From Myotis daubentonii (taxonomy: Eukaryota > Chordata > Mammalia > Chiroptera > Vespertilionidae): 64,000 bases of DNA. The number at the start of each line of letters is the position of its first letter. The stretch's first letter is position 1. The DNA lies in NCBI RefSeq assembly GCF_963259705.1, contig NC_081841.1, forward strand, positions 88,983,063 through 89,047,062. The letters are read 5' to 3'. Made by a program: the position numbers and the translations under genes. The notes under the pieces are model-generated. The model searched no databases and was not told the origin of the DNA. It saw only the letters and a list, made by a program, of their open reading frames with translations. This document shows, piece by piece, positions 47,866 to 58,744 of the stretch.

Positions 47866-48576
47866 TCCTATCTAATAACAGAGAAACATGGAAATTAACT
47901 GTAACTTTGCTACCCTTCCCATTGGCTAATCAGTGAGATATGCAAATTAACTGCCAACCAAGCCAGGCAGCTGAAGTGAACAGGAGGCTTGCTTGCTCCA
48001 GTGAAGGAGGAAGCCAAGATTACCCGCCTGCCGCTGCTGGGCTCTGAGCTTGCACTCTAAGAAACAATGTTGCAATTATAGAAGCTAAACCATCCCCAGA
48101 AACCTGCTTTCAGCCAGCCGGGATCTCAGAGCTGGAGTTGCAACAAGCGAAACAAACGGAGGTCTCAGAGCTGGAGCCGAGCCTGAGAGCAAAAGCCGGC
48201 TCTCAGCTCCAGTGACAGCCATAGAAGGTAAATAAATCCCAGAATAAAAAAAAAAAAAAAGAAAGGAGAGGTTGGGAGCTTCAGTCACCTGCCATCCTAA
48301 AAATGGCCCTCAGACCCTCACCCAGACTGGCCAGGCACCCCAGTGGAGACCCCCACCCTGAAGGGGGTGTGACCATCTGCAAACAGCCATCAGTCCATCA
48401 TCCAGGCTGGCCAGGCACCCCAGTGGGGACCCCCACCCTGAAGGGGGTGTGACCAGCTGCAAACAGCCATCATCCCCTCATCCAGGCTGGCCAGGCACCC
48501 AAGCAGGACCCCCACTCTGATCCAGGACACCCTTCAGGGCAAACCAGCTGGCCCCCACCCATGCACCAGGCCTCTA
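47866..48576 (+). mobile_element. HeliBat Helitron, first of a tandem pair
   Basis: Starts TCCTATCTAATAACAGAG after A (47865). It contains an AATAAATCCCAGAATAA plus A14 tract (about 48230-48260), suggesting captured or retroposed sequence, then 2.7 units of an 80-base minisatellite. It ends CACCCATGCACCAGGCCTCTA, one base short of the usual CTAG, directly against the next Helitron. Confidence 0.82.
48313..48530 (+). repeat. 80 bp minisatellite within the Helitron
   Basis: The word CCAGGCACCC occurs at 48331, 48411 and 48491, an exact 80-base spacing. Units contain CCCACCCTGAAGGGGGTGTG. The third unit is partial. Confidence 0.9.
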
Positions 48577-49034
48577 TCCTATATAATAAAAGGGTAATAT
48601 GCAAACTGACCCTAACAGCAGAAAGACTGGGAATGACTGGTCACTATGGCACACACTGACCACCAGCGGTTAGACACTCAATGCAGGAGCTGCCCTCTGG
48701 TGATCAGGGCGTTCTCACATGGGAGGAGCTCTGCTCAGCCACAAGCCAGGCTGATGGCTGCCAGTACAGCGGTGGTGGTGGGAGCCACTCCTGCCCACTC
48801 AGCAGCTCTAAGGATGTCCAATTGCAGTTTAGGCCTGCTCCCCACTGGCAAGTGGACATCCCCGAGGGCTTCTGGGCTGCCAGAGGGATTCTCATCTTAG
48901 GCCCAATCCCCTAGGAAGCGGGCCTAAGCCAGCAGGTGGTCATCCCCTGAGGGGTCCCAGACTGTGAGAGGGCACAGGCCGGGCTGAGGGACCCCTCCCC
49001 CCAATGCACAAATTTTTGTGCACCGGGCCTCTAG
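48577..49034 (+). mobile_element. HeliBat Helitron, second of a tandem pair
   Basis: Starts TCCTATATAATAAAAGGG plus TAATATGCAAACTGACC; carries CACTGACCACCAGCGGT; ends GCACAAATTTTTGTGCACCG then GGCCTCTAG (CTAG 49031-49034) followed by T. Both ends are canonical. Confidence 0.95.
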
Positions 49035-50950
49035 TACTTTTATAATTCCCCAGGAAAGATGAAGGTAGTTGGGGATGATATCGTTCATGCATGCATTAAT
49101 TCATTCATCAAACATTAAATTAACTCATGCAATATGCCAGGATTTGAGAAAATCCAGCAGGACATGGTCCTTGCCTTGGGAAGTTCACAGTCCACTTGGG
49201 AGAGTTGGGTAACTCATTATAAACAAACAGCATAAAAGCCTACAACTCAGGGGTCTCTAACAATTGCTAAAGAGACTAGGATAGGGACCCCTTAATCAAT
49301 TTGAGTATTAGGAAAATATTCAAAGAAAGGTCATGTCTGCTTTTTAAGGAGTTACTTGTATTAATTAGAGTGGTGTATGGCCATTAGCAGGAGAGAATTG
49401 CAGACTATGGCACAGCATGTGGTAGGTGTGGAATAGCATAATATGGTTGAAGAGTTACAAAGTGGTGTTTGCTAAAGTGGATGGAGATTAGGCTGACAGA
49501 CAGGCAGAAGCCAGATAAAGAAAGCCAATGCATGTGAAATTTAAGGGACTAAAGGCTATGGACAGGCGCTTCAGATAAGATTTGCATTTTAGAAAGCTTA
49601 CTCGGGGAGAAGAAAAGGAGAAACACCATAAGAGGACGGTTGGCAGAAACTTTTCTAATATTATGATTCTTTCTCCTAACACGTTAATTAGTACACTCAG
49701 TGGACAACCCTATTTGCGAGACTAGAGTGTCTTTCTATTCAGATTTTGCCTTCTGTGGCATACAAACCCACCTGTGTACACAGAAGTGTTAAGGGCCTCC
49801 TTTCTGAAATCCCCTTCATTAACACCAATCTAGAAGGTTTATTTGCAGAAACTGAGTTAAGGTATGGTACCTAGGAGAGCTGCAAATAAGTTAATTAGCA
49901 CATTTTTGCCCTTGCCTGGTTTCAGAGATCAGAACTTGTAGAGAAGAGGATTTATTTTTCACATTTTTGCTCAGTAGGGTTGCAAAGGAATCTGAAGGGA
50001 AGGTAGCAGAGAAGCAGGGAAATGAGAGAGCTTAGTATTATGATGTCTCCCAAGTGATAGAGAAGAGAGAAGGCAGAGTGGGGAAACTGGAAAGTGTGGG
50101 CCCTGAATGGAGACTTTGGGCAGGCTCTGCAGGAATGCTTGTGTGGCATGGTGGGAAGAGCTGGACATTTTTAATTTCTATTTGAGAGTTATTTTTCTTT
50201 TAGAAAAATCACTTTATTCTTCCAACCTATTTGTTTCTATGGAAAAATAACATAAGATTAAAGAATCTCTGAAATTCTTTTAAGTTCTAATATTTGAATG
50301 GTCAACTATGTCACAATTTTGCCCAAGACTGCTCCTCACACATATACTTTATTCTTGGTCCTTTAAAAAAAACACAAAAAACAAAACAGTGGATACAAAA
50401 CATTAAACTCACTTAATGAACATTTCAGTAATGTATATGTGTAAAAGAGGGTTTGGTTTTAAAAGGAGGTCTGCTATATAATAAATTGTTTGGTCTTTTT
50501 TGCAGATTCCTGGGAGACAGCTTCTAAGTCTTTGGAATTTCTTTAGTGACAAGAGGAGTATCTTTGTTTTTCATGGTGGGAGCTGCATCTGAATTTATGC
50601 AAATAAGGTAACTCATGTTTTGTGGGAAGCACAGGACTTGGTTGGAAAGTCTGTAAAGAGAATTCTCTGAAAGGTCTGGAGCTTCTAGAGGGACCTTGCA
50701 GAAGGTGGCAGCCTCTGCCTTGACTTTTCCAAACAAGTCCGATCCCCCGGGTGTTTTGCTAGAATCTCTATGTTTAGTTTTTAGACACGACCTTGTAGAA
50801 GCATGTGCTTTCTCAAGGATGCTTACCCTGCTGATTGTATCTAGACTAGAGGTTGATTTTAGTTCAAGCTGTTGCTACAATAAAAACCTAAGGAGGCAGG
50901 CGAACGGGGCTGTCGATTCCTTTAGCCAGGCAGTTCCTTAGCCCTCTCTT
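49035..50950. other. Unique sequence with an L2 fragment
   Basis: About 49085-49260 (ATTCATTCATCAAACATTAA, then AAGTTCACAGTCCACTTGGG) is an L2 3' end on the minus strand. No gene seen elsewhere. Confidence 0.45.
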
Positions 50951-50959
50951 TCACAGAAA

Positions 50960-51560
50960 CTTGTGTCAGAGTAATCATTCATATGTCACCCAGGGTCTGC
51001 TGATCAGTCCCCATAATGATTGATCTCAGGATGGGAGCTGTGCTTATCAAAGAGAACGATCATGTGATTATAAATTGGAATTTTGAGCTGCTTGATAACC
51101 TGACCTCTATTCTCCAAGGAGTGGGCGGGCGCTAAAGGTTGAGTTAAATCCCATGGTAGATGAGCCAATCAACCATGCCTTCATAATGACCCCCCAATAA
51201 AATCTCTGGACACTGAAGCTCTCAGGGAGCTTCTCTGATCTGTAATCATCCATCTATGGGCCAAAAGGGTGACATGTCCTGATAACATAGAAGCTTCACA
51301 TCTGTGACCCTTCTAGGCTTTGTCCAATGTGTGTCTCTCTCTCTCTGGCTAGTTCAGATTTGTATCCATTTGCTATAATGAAAGTGTAATCATAATTTAG
51401 CATTTTCCTAACCTCTGTGAGTCATTCCGGTGAATTTTTTGAAACTGAAAGAATAGAGAAAAGCCCCAAATCAGTAGCAAATTGATCAGAGTGTGGCTGG
51501 CCTGGGCACCCTAAAACTGTAGCTGATGTCTGACATACGGCAGCCTTTTTAGGGACTATA
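50960..51560 (+). repeat. Old LTR-like sequence
   Basis: GAGCCAATCAACCATGCCTT followed by CCCCCCAATAAAATCTCTGG and then TCCATTTGCTATAATGAAAG has the order (paired CCAAT, TATA-like, stop of U3) of ERVL-type mammalian LTRs. Limits and subfamily are uncertain. Confidence 0.45.
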
Positions 51561-52418
51561 CTTCAACGTGTGAGCTCTGTGCTAGATGTGGGTAGTTAGC
51601 ATCAGAATTGCATTGTAAAGGCTCACTAAATATTTTAACAGATTTTAAAAATTAAAATTTTATGAAATATTTGGTGACATATTTTCACAATTAAATTTTC
51701 TGAAACACCACTGATTCATTACAGTAGCCATGAAAGAGTTAAATGTGGATGCAACAGAAGCAGGTAGCCTCCTGAAAGGTAATAATTAACATTATTGAGT
51801 TGCTGCTAAAGAAAGGATTGAATGAAGAGACAGGTATTTTGCAAATATCAAACAGTGGGAAAGAACAGAGAAAAAATGTTTTTAAGTCGGGGATGGGGGG
51901 ATCAAAGGTCTTATAATTTTTTTTTTTAAAGAGACTCAGTGGTGCACAGCTAAAGAAAATAATAAGTAAGAAAAGTTGACACCAGGATTCATTAAAATTA
52001 TATAAGTTCAAATATGAGAGAAGTTAGAGTATAGCTCACTGGAAAAACAACAATTATATTCAAAAAATCTGGTAAAAGATAAGTAGGGGAAAATTGTGTG
52101 AGAAGTATCACTTATTTATCTTTTCATAAAGAATGTTGAAATTCATTATACATCTTAAAAATGTGATATGGCTTTTCCCATATGAGAGAATACAAATTTC
52201 CAGAAAAAAAAATAATTCCAGGACAATCCAATTGCTTTTTCACATGGCTAATATTTTCAATAATGCAAATAAGCTAACATAATGCATATTGACTTTCACA
52301 GCACAGGTTGCGTTTAGTTTAACTTAAGGAAAATCATTGAACCATCATGTATCTTTTCCATAAGTATATTTTTTAATGTTACCTTATTTATCAGGATACC
52401 AGTGTTATCCTTTAGACG
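51561..52418. other. AT-rich unique sequence
   Basis: Nothing supportable. Confidence 0.45.
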
Positions 52419-52610
52419 CAGTAGTTCTCAACCTTCCTAATGCAGTGACCCTTTAATACAGTTCCTCATGTTGTGGTGACCCCCAACCATAAAATTATTT
52501 TCATTGCTACTTCATAACTGTAATTTTGCTACTGTTATGAATCATAATGTAAATATCTGAATTGCAGGATGTATTTTCATTGCTTGTGGCCCACAGGTTG
52601 AGAACCTCTG
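52419..52610. mobile_element. SPIN-like hAT element, diverged
   Basis: Same family as 12264-12475: starts CAGTAGTTCTCAACCTTCCT, shares CATAACTGTAATTTTGCTAC and AATCATAATGTAAATATCTG, and ends CACAGGTTGAGAACCTCTG. The 3' portion is internally deleted. No matching 8-base flanks were found. Confidence 0.85.
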
Positions 52611-53094
52611 TGGGGTAGCAATTAATTCAGAGCAGAGGGCAATCCATATGACATGTAATTGCAACCCGTAGAAAATAGTGAAGGAATACATAAAAAGATG
52701 GATCATTAAAAGCACCATCAAATCCTGTCAAAGTTCTTTTCAGAATCTCTATACACTGAGAAAGAAACATAGAGCTCTTTTAATCAAAACAGTGTCCAGG
52801 TGGATTGGTTGTCTGTGTTAATGCTCCTGTCACTTTCAGAAGTCTGGTAATGATCCTGATGTGAGGTGGGAGTGCATCTAAGAGCCTTGACTCAATGATA
52901 ATATCCCTGGGACTCAGGTGAGCACTGCTGCTGTCTGTAGAGCTACCACTACCTCATTCTGGTTGAAAGCCTCTGGAGCTATGAAACCAGAGAACAATCT
53001 TTCATTGGTTCATTAATCTTTCTGATAAACTCTTACTCATTATTTAAGGCCCAGGAGCTACATTGGCAAAATTAATTACACCATTACCTAGAAT
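52611..53094. other. Unique sequence, no gene seen
   Basis: Nothing supportable. Confidence 0.45.
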
Positions 53095-53106
53095 CCTATA
53101 GCTTTT

Positions 53107-53314
53107 AAAATATATATACATATATTTTTATTGCTTTCAGAAAAGAAGGGAGAGGAAGAGAGAGATAGAAACATCAATGATGAGAGAGAAACAGTGATTT
53201 GCTGCCTCCTGCATGCCCCCTACTGGGGATCGAACCTGCAACCCGGACATGTGCCCTTGCCCAGAATCAATCCTTAAGCCGATGTTCTATCCACTGAGCC
53301 AAACCAGCTAGGGC
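53107..53314 (-). mobile_element. VES SINE
   Basis: Tail with ATATATACATATATTTTTATTG, body, head GAGCCAAACCAGCTAGGGC. Perfect duplication CCTATAGCTTTT at 53095-53106 and 53315-53326. Confidence 0.95.
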
Positions 53315-53345
53315 CCTATAGCTTTTTAATAACTATTCTACTATG

Positions 53346-53704
53346 TGTAGAGGGCCACCTGGGAGGCACCTAGGCATTTTCTTATAATTATTGTCAGCTG
53401 AACTCAGAGCATAGGCAGAGCCACGCCTGGAAACATGCTTCCCCAATAAGGCTGGACATGTTAATCAGGCAGGGGCGGAACTAGATATGTAAATCTAGGC
53501 CTTTAAAATAAACCTGCTGTGTGGCTCAGCCCGCTTTTTGCCACCTCTCCATCAGAGAGGATGGCGCCCACCTGGCCCCAGCTTAAAACCTATTTCTGCG
53601 TCTTGGTCTTTCTTTAATTTCTTAATCCCCAGCTTCTCCACTCAGCAAATGGACTGTTACCTTTTCCATGAGGGACATGGAGAAGAGAGAAACAGCCCCC
53701 CACA
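53346..53704 (+). repeat. 5' LTR
   Basis: Begins TGTAGAGGGCCACCTGGGAG and ends CAGCCCCCCACA. It includes TTTAAAATAAACCTGCTGTG, where AATAAA is a likely poly(A) signal, just downstream of the probable promoter. Confidence 0.95.
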
Positions 53705-53706
53705 TT

Positions 53707-53724
53707 TGGCGCCCGAACAGGGAC
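53707..53724 (+). other. tRNA-Lys primer binding site
   Basis: TGGCGCCCGAACAGGGAC, complementary to the 3' end of tRNA-Lys(UUU), two bases after the 5' LTR. It primes minus-strand DNA synthesis in reverse transcription. Confidence 0.95.
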
Positions 53725-54750
53725 AAAAAAGATATCTAGACTGCATTATATATTTTCCAAAAAGGCTCCAAATTAAATTAAAAAAAGGGGGGGATAGTGG
53801 AAAAATGCCATGTAAGAAAATAGATCCTATAACTAAATTAAAATTTTTTGTTAGTGAGATGCCCAGAAAAAACACACATTATGCCAGGGTAAGCCAGGGA
53901 AGATCATTTCAAAGAAAAAACCCCAAGTAAGGTTTTCTTTATTAACCTTTGGTCGAGAATACATTTGTATATTTTCAGAAGAACAGTTCCCAGACCATGT
54001 AGATTCCTGCAACAACAGATCCCAACTGACCAGATTGCTCCAGCCACAAAGACAGGGGAGACAGTTCAGAGATGGAGATGGTGAAGACGCCTTGTCATGA
54101 TAGCAGTCAGCACCTGTGCATTGCTGCAGGTTGCCCAGAACCAAGAGCAAGGAAGAAGGAGCAATGCAGCCAATTCGGCTGCCAGAGCGTTACATCCGTC
54201 ACCACAATGGACTCAGACATTCACTCAAAAGGACTAAGTACTGCCCTAATGACAGCAAAAGGGAAGAAAAAGAAAAATGAAAGACGCAAGGGACTGTTGT
54301 GCCAATAGGGAGTCATCTGAAGAAGTTAACGACTGAAGCACAACAGATTGTGGAAAAGCAAGAAGTTGAAGCTACTTCTTCAACCATGTTCCTGCTCATG
54401 CTAGCATCTGTTAGCTGCCAGTCTTCTGCAAAGTCTTGCGCAGCCAAGTCCAAGGACTCTGAGTAAATATACACCAGCAGCAAAAGAGACTTATTTTTTT
54501 CATTTAGTAGCAAAAATGTTAATATGTCCATAGTTCTGATTTCTCATATTGTTGTTTTGCATTGGCATTGTTTTGCTATTATTTAATAGCCAGTTTTGTT
54601 CTTAACGTTCAAATTTTGAAAATGATAACATTTATGTAGTCTAGTTTTTGCATTTGCATTGTTTGCAATTGTTTTAATTCTAGAGCCCTACTATTAATGT
54701 TTAAAATTTTACTTTTATTATAGTAGCTTAAAAAACAAAAACAGGGGAGA
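53725..54750 (+). pseudogene. Retroviral internal remnants (integrase tail, env leader)
   Basis: At about 53942-53983 a short frame resembles the extreme C-terminus of betaretroviral integrase. From 54072 a 78-codon frame with a lysine/arginine-rich stretch near its end occupies the place of an env leader or Rec/Rem-like accessory product; it stops at 54308. A different frame from about 54311 to 54470 continues with env-leader-like sequence ending in a hydrophobic signal segment, so a frameshift separates them. No surface or transmembrane domain remains. A purine-rich tract (AAAACAGGGGAGA, 54738-54750) just before the 3' LTR is the plus-strand primer. Confidence 0.55.
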
Positions 54751-55110
54751 TGTAGAGGGCCGCCTGGGAGGCACCTAGGCATTTTCTTATAATTATTGTC
54801 AGCTGAACTCAGAGCATAGGCAGAGCCACGCCCTGGGAACATGCTTTCCCAATAAGGCTGGACATGTTAATCAGGCAGGGGCGGAACTAGATATGTAAAT
54901 CTAGGCCTTTAAAATAAACCTGCTGTGTGGCTCAGCCCGCTTTTTGCCGCCTCTCCATCAGAGAGGATGGCGCCCACCTGGCCCCAGCTTAAAATCTATT
55001 TCTGCGTCTTGGTCTTTCTTTAATTTCTTAATCCCCAGCTCCTCCACTCAGCAAATGGACTGTTTCCTTTTCCATGCGGGACATGGAGAAGAGAGAAACA
55101 GCCCCCCACA
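54751..55110 (+). repeat. 3' LTR
   Basis: Begins TGTAGAGGGCCGCCTGGGAG, ends CAGCCCCCCACA, and is 97-98% identical to the 5' LTR by eye. Confidence 0.95.
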
Positions 55111-55116
55111 ACTATG

Positions 55117-55833
55117 GACATGCACCTACTTATATATTTTTCTATTTCTAAATGTATCGCTGAACCAGAATTCTGCACATTGATCATATGTGTGTATGTG
55201 CATGAAATACATATGTGCATGGAATTGCACATATATACTATATGTGGTAGGGTTCCAGCAGCTAAGATTAAAAAGCTAACTTTCTGTAATAAAGAGATAC
55301 CTAAACAGTGGCTTCAATAAAGCAGAATTTTTTATCTTTTATACAACAGTCTTGAGGTGGATGGTTGAGGCTAATGAAGCTGTTCTGATCCACAAAGTAA
55401 TTTAGGAAATCTGTCATGGGCCACCTTAGTCCATCCTCACGTTTTCCCGTCCTCTAGTGTGTTGCTGCTATTGCATAGTTGAATATGGGAGGCCCCTTCC
55501 GTGTTCTGGCTCACAGTAAAAAGGAGAGGAAAAATAGAAAAGAGTTTGCTCTTTATTTTAATGCCAATGCTTAGAAGTGCCACTAATTGCTTCACTGACT
55601 TAGTTACTAAATTCTGTCACATGACTGGCCAAATCTACTTGCAAAGAAAGCAGGGATATGTAGTCTTTAATGGAGTGGCCATGTACGTCCAGCACCTTGG
55701 AAGAAGGAGAGAATGGTTTTCAGCGGCATCCAGCAATTTGCTACTTTTATTGCATATACAATGTAAAATAACAAAGGCTGATGCAGCAAATGCCAAAGAG
55801 TAATGGGAAAAAATGAACCTGAATGTTCTTTAG
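55117..55833. other. Unique sequence, no gene seen
   Basis: A 100-codon frame at 55501-55803 has no recognisable domain. Confidence 0.4.
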
Positions 55834-56047
55834 CAGTGTTTCTCAACTGGGACATTTTGTCTCCCCAGGGAACATTGGGCGATGTCTGGAGACATTTTTA
55901 GCTGTTATAACTGGGGATGGGTTGGTACTGGCATCTAGTACCAAAGAGAGGCCAAAGGTGCAACTAATCATCTTGTAATACATAAGAGAACAGCGCACAT
56001 CACAAAGAATTATCTGGCTCAAATGTTAATACAATTGAGAAACGCTA
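55834..56047 (+). repeat. Old hAT-Charlie-type element
   Basis: CAGTGTTTCTCAACTGGGAC, then GATGTCTGGAGACATTTTTA and ATTGAGAAACGCT, follow a common ancient mammalian hAT non-autonomous family with inverted ends. I am not sure of the subfamily name. Confidence 0.7.
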
Positions 56048-56553
56048 TATCATAATTTTTGTATCTCCAAAACATTACATGCCACTTGAAACAAATTTGG
56101 AACATAAAAGTTACATGAGGAAAACATGTTAGAGATGTTTCCTTTGCTGGTTTACCTGTGTCACCCCTATTTGACTTGAAGCCATCTGAGATTAGAAATC
56201 TTGTTTTTGTTGTTTTTATTACAGGCACAAGGGCAATCAGTTCATGTTTCTGAACAGATAATGATGAATACAGAGCATCTCTTCTGTGCATTGCCCTATA
56301 CCAATTCCGCTGAAAAAGTCATGGACCCTGTTCTCAAGGTCCTAGCCATTGACAGCCATCGTTTTTGTTATTTCTCACAACCCTAACCATAACGTCCATG
56401 TCAGCTGTGTCTCTACTCATCTCTATCACATTTGTAGAGCAGTCTGTGTATTAGGGTTGCTTCCTTCATCTCAGGCCACCACACTTGGGAAGTCTAAGTG
56501 TGCCTGCATTTCCAGGGTTTTCTGTTAAAGCAAGCCAAACCAGGAAGCAGCTC
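56048..56553. other. Unique sequence, no gene seen
   Basis: Nothing supportable. Confidence 0.45.
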
Positions 56554-56570
56554 TAAATCATTAACTTTTT

Positions 56571-56810
56571 TTTTTTTACTCCATACCCAAAGCTATTTTT
56601 TTCCTTTGATTTTTAGATAAAGTGGAAGGGAGAGACAGAGACAGAGAGAAACACCGATGTGAGAGAGACAGGTCGATTGGTTGCCTTCCGCATGCCCCTG
56701 ACCAGGGCTGGGAGCCTGCAACCGAGGTATGTACCCTTGACAGGAATCGAACCTGGGACCCTTCAGTCCGCAGGCCGACACTCTATCCACTGAACAAAAC
56801 TGGCTGGGGC
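56571..56810 (-). mobile_element. VES SINE with 17 bp target duplication
   Basis: Body with GAGACAGAGACAGAGAGAAA, B box GGAATCGAACCTGGGACC, head CTGAACAAAACTGGCTGGGGC. TAAATCATTAACTTTTT at 56554-56570 and 56811-56827 is a perfect duplication. Confidence 0.96.
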
Positions 56811-56827
56811 TAAATCATTAACTTTTT

Positions 56828-57957
56828 AACAGCTCCACTCAGATAGAAACAAAATTAAGATTTACAGGACTATAAAGCAGGTGGCTGCTATTTAACTATT
56901 CAAAATGGGAAATGGGAAGAAAAGCCAGGGCTTTGTAAGATCCTGTAGTGTAACAAGCATACTCAACAAGCTGAGAGGAATGAATTAGGGAAATGAATAT
57001 TTGATGAATTTCATGTGAACTTTTGACCCTCTCAAGGGTTGCAGAATTGCTTTTCTACCCCTGGAGCCAGTCTTCCAAGCAACTTCTATTTTAACTCTTT
57101 CTACTCTGTCTCTACCTTTCTGTCTCTGTCCCTCTCTTTCTCTCTCTTCCCTTTCCTCCCTCCTTTCCTCTTCCCATGTTTCATCCCTCCCTCACTTTTC
57201 AAATTGTCCCAACCTTCATTCCTAGGTCATCAATTCAGGCTCGCCTCTACCTGAACTAGTGCCCTTTTGCAAACTTCCTTAATCCAGGCCAGAGATCATA
57301 CAATGTGAAAGTTTATCTCTCTCAATCTTCATCATTCCTTAATTTGCCCAGAGACAAAATTTTATTTTCCAGCACTGCCTCAGTGTTCTCCACTGGGGGG
57401 AAAAATGTATTATGATCGTTATCTAGTGCACCATAAGGAATTACAAGAAAGGCAACATTGTGCATGGAGCTTATTGAATTGCAAACAGCTTTCTCAGAAA
57501 TCAAGGCGCCCCTTGATGCAAATCAAATGCTTACATAATGCTATTTCCTTGGAGGCTGACAAGGGAGTGATGGGATTAAGATGCCCCTTTGTGGTGCAGC
57601 AAAGCGTTTTTGTCTCTTTGCTGAAAGCAGAACATTTGACATATTAACTGACTTGGCACAAAATGTATCTAAAGCTATCGAATGCACCTATTTTTCTTGA
57701 TTGATATTATAACAAACCTCTTACCAAGGGATCTGAAGCAGCTGGAAGCTACTATGATGTTTCTGCCCCCCTTTTTCCTCTCTCTTCTCTCTTTCCATAT
57801 CCTTCCCCACCCTTTCCATAATCCTCAGATATTTAACAAAAACTGGTCACAGCATGAGTGAAAAGAAATATGTCTCATTCTTACCGGATTTTATAATTTA
57901 GCATCATTTTATAATATCAATTGTACCCACATGTGCTACAGTGCTTTTTTGTTTTTT
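56828..57957. other. Unique sequence with a CT-rich tract
   Basis: A CT-rich stretch lies at about 57110-57200. No gene seen. Confidence 0.45.
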
Positions 57958-57960
57958 ACA

Positions 57961-58173
57961 GATGGCACAGCGAATTAGGACCAGTGGTCCAGCAGTCATT
58001 TTGCATGAAGCCAGATTCCAATGTGACAGGCGCTATGCATCACCACACACCCTTAAGAATAATGCTCTGCTGTGTTTACAAGTGTCTTCCCAGCAGCTGG
58101 TTTCTAAATATGGGCGCTGGTGCATGGCATGTATTAGAGATTGGAATATGCCTCCTATTGTGCAGCCCAAATG
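57961..58173 (+). other. Possible exon-like open frame
   Basis: A strong acceptor-like sequence (TTTTTTGTTTTTTACAG, about 57944-57960) precedes ATGGCACAGCGAATTAGGAC and an open frame of about 70 codons, cysteine-containing and of ordinary composition, ending in TGA at about 58171. No family is recognised and no donor or upstream exon is visible, so this may be chance. Confidence 0.2.
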
Positions 58174-58194
58174 AAGCCAACTGTATTCTGGAAG

Positions 58195-58430
58195 AGTACA
58201 CTGCCTTCCTTTCTTTTGTCCTTTAATCTTCTTTCCACTTTCTCCTCCCTGTTTGATTCTTTCCCTTCCACATCATTCCTTCCCTTCATATTTTCCTCTT
58301 TTGATAATATTTTTTTCTTTCCTCCTAATTTAGAGACTTCTTGAAAATAGCATTGTAACTTAGCCTTTATACCCTCAGGACACAGTATAAAAGGTGTCAA
58401 TAAATGCTTACTAAATAAACTGTTGATGAT
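58195..58430 (+). repeat. L2 3' end fragment
   Basis: ACCCTCAGGACACAGTATAA followed by GGTGTCAATAAATGCTTACT matches the common L2 3' terminus. The AATAAA here is repeat-derived. Confidence 0.65.
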
Positions 58431-58744
58431 ATATTTATAATAGTTAAAAGCATATTTATCTAAGATGATGGCATAATGCTAATGCTTCTTTGTTATTGTT
58501 ACCAAAATCACCACTTCTGCCATCATCATTGACATAACATCATTATTACTATGAGTGCCTACCCTCCACACTGAGCATTATAATTATTATTTAATTCTAC
58601 AATGATTTTGTTATTGCCTCATCTATGAAACATGGAAAATAATACACCTTCTCCATAGACTTCTTGGGAAGACTAAATAAAATAAAATGTAGAAAGCATT
58701 CATCAGAATAAGAAGTATTCCATGTGTTAGCTATTGATATTATT
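58431..58744. repeat. MIR-like sequence
   Basis: GCCTCATCTATGAAACATGG and a following AATAATACACCTTCTC resemble a diverged MIR on the plus strand at about 58590-58690. Confidence 0.5.

Larger units (their letters stand above)
53346..55110 (+). mobile_element. Internally deleted betaretrovirus-like endogenous element with two LTRs
   Basis: Two LTRs of about 360 bases flank a 1.05 kb interior. The 6-base duplication ACTATG (53340-53345 and 55111-55116) marks the insertion. A tRNA-Lys type primer site and a polypurine tract lie where expected. By eye the LTRs differ at about eight bases and one indel (2-3%), so insertion is fairly recent. gag, pro, most of pol and env are gone, so the element could only have moved with proteins from elsewhere. 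Lys primer site, 6-base duplication and interior remnants fit class II (betaretrovirus-like) elements. Confidence 0.93.

Noticed and set aside
53538..53930. A 130-codon frame across the 5' LTR and leader as gag
   Set aside because: It starts inside the LTR (the same start appears in the 3' LTR at 54944) and has no matrix or capsid features.
58395..58425. AATAAATGC as a gene poly(A) signal
   Set aside because: It lies in an L2 3' end, which carries this word in its consensus.
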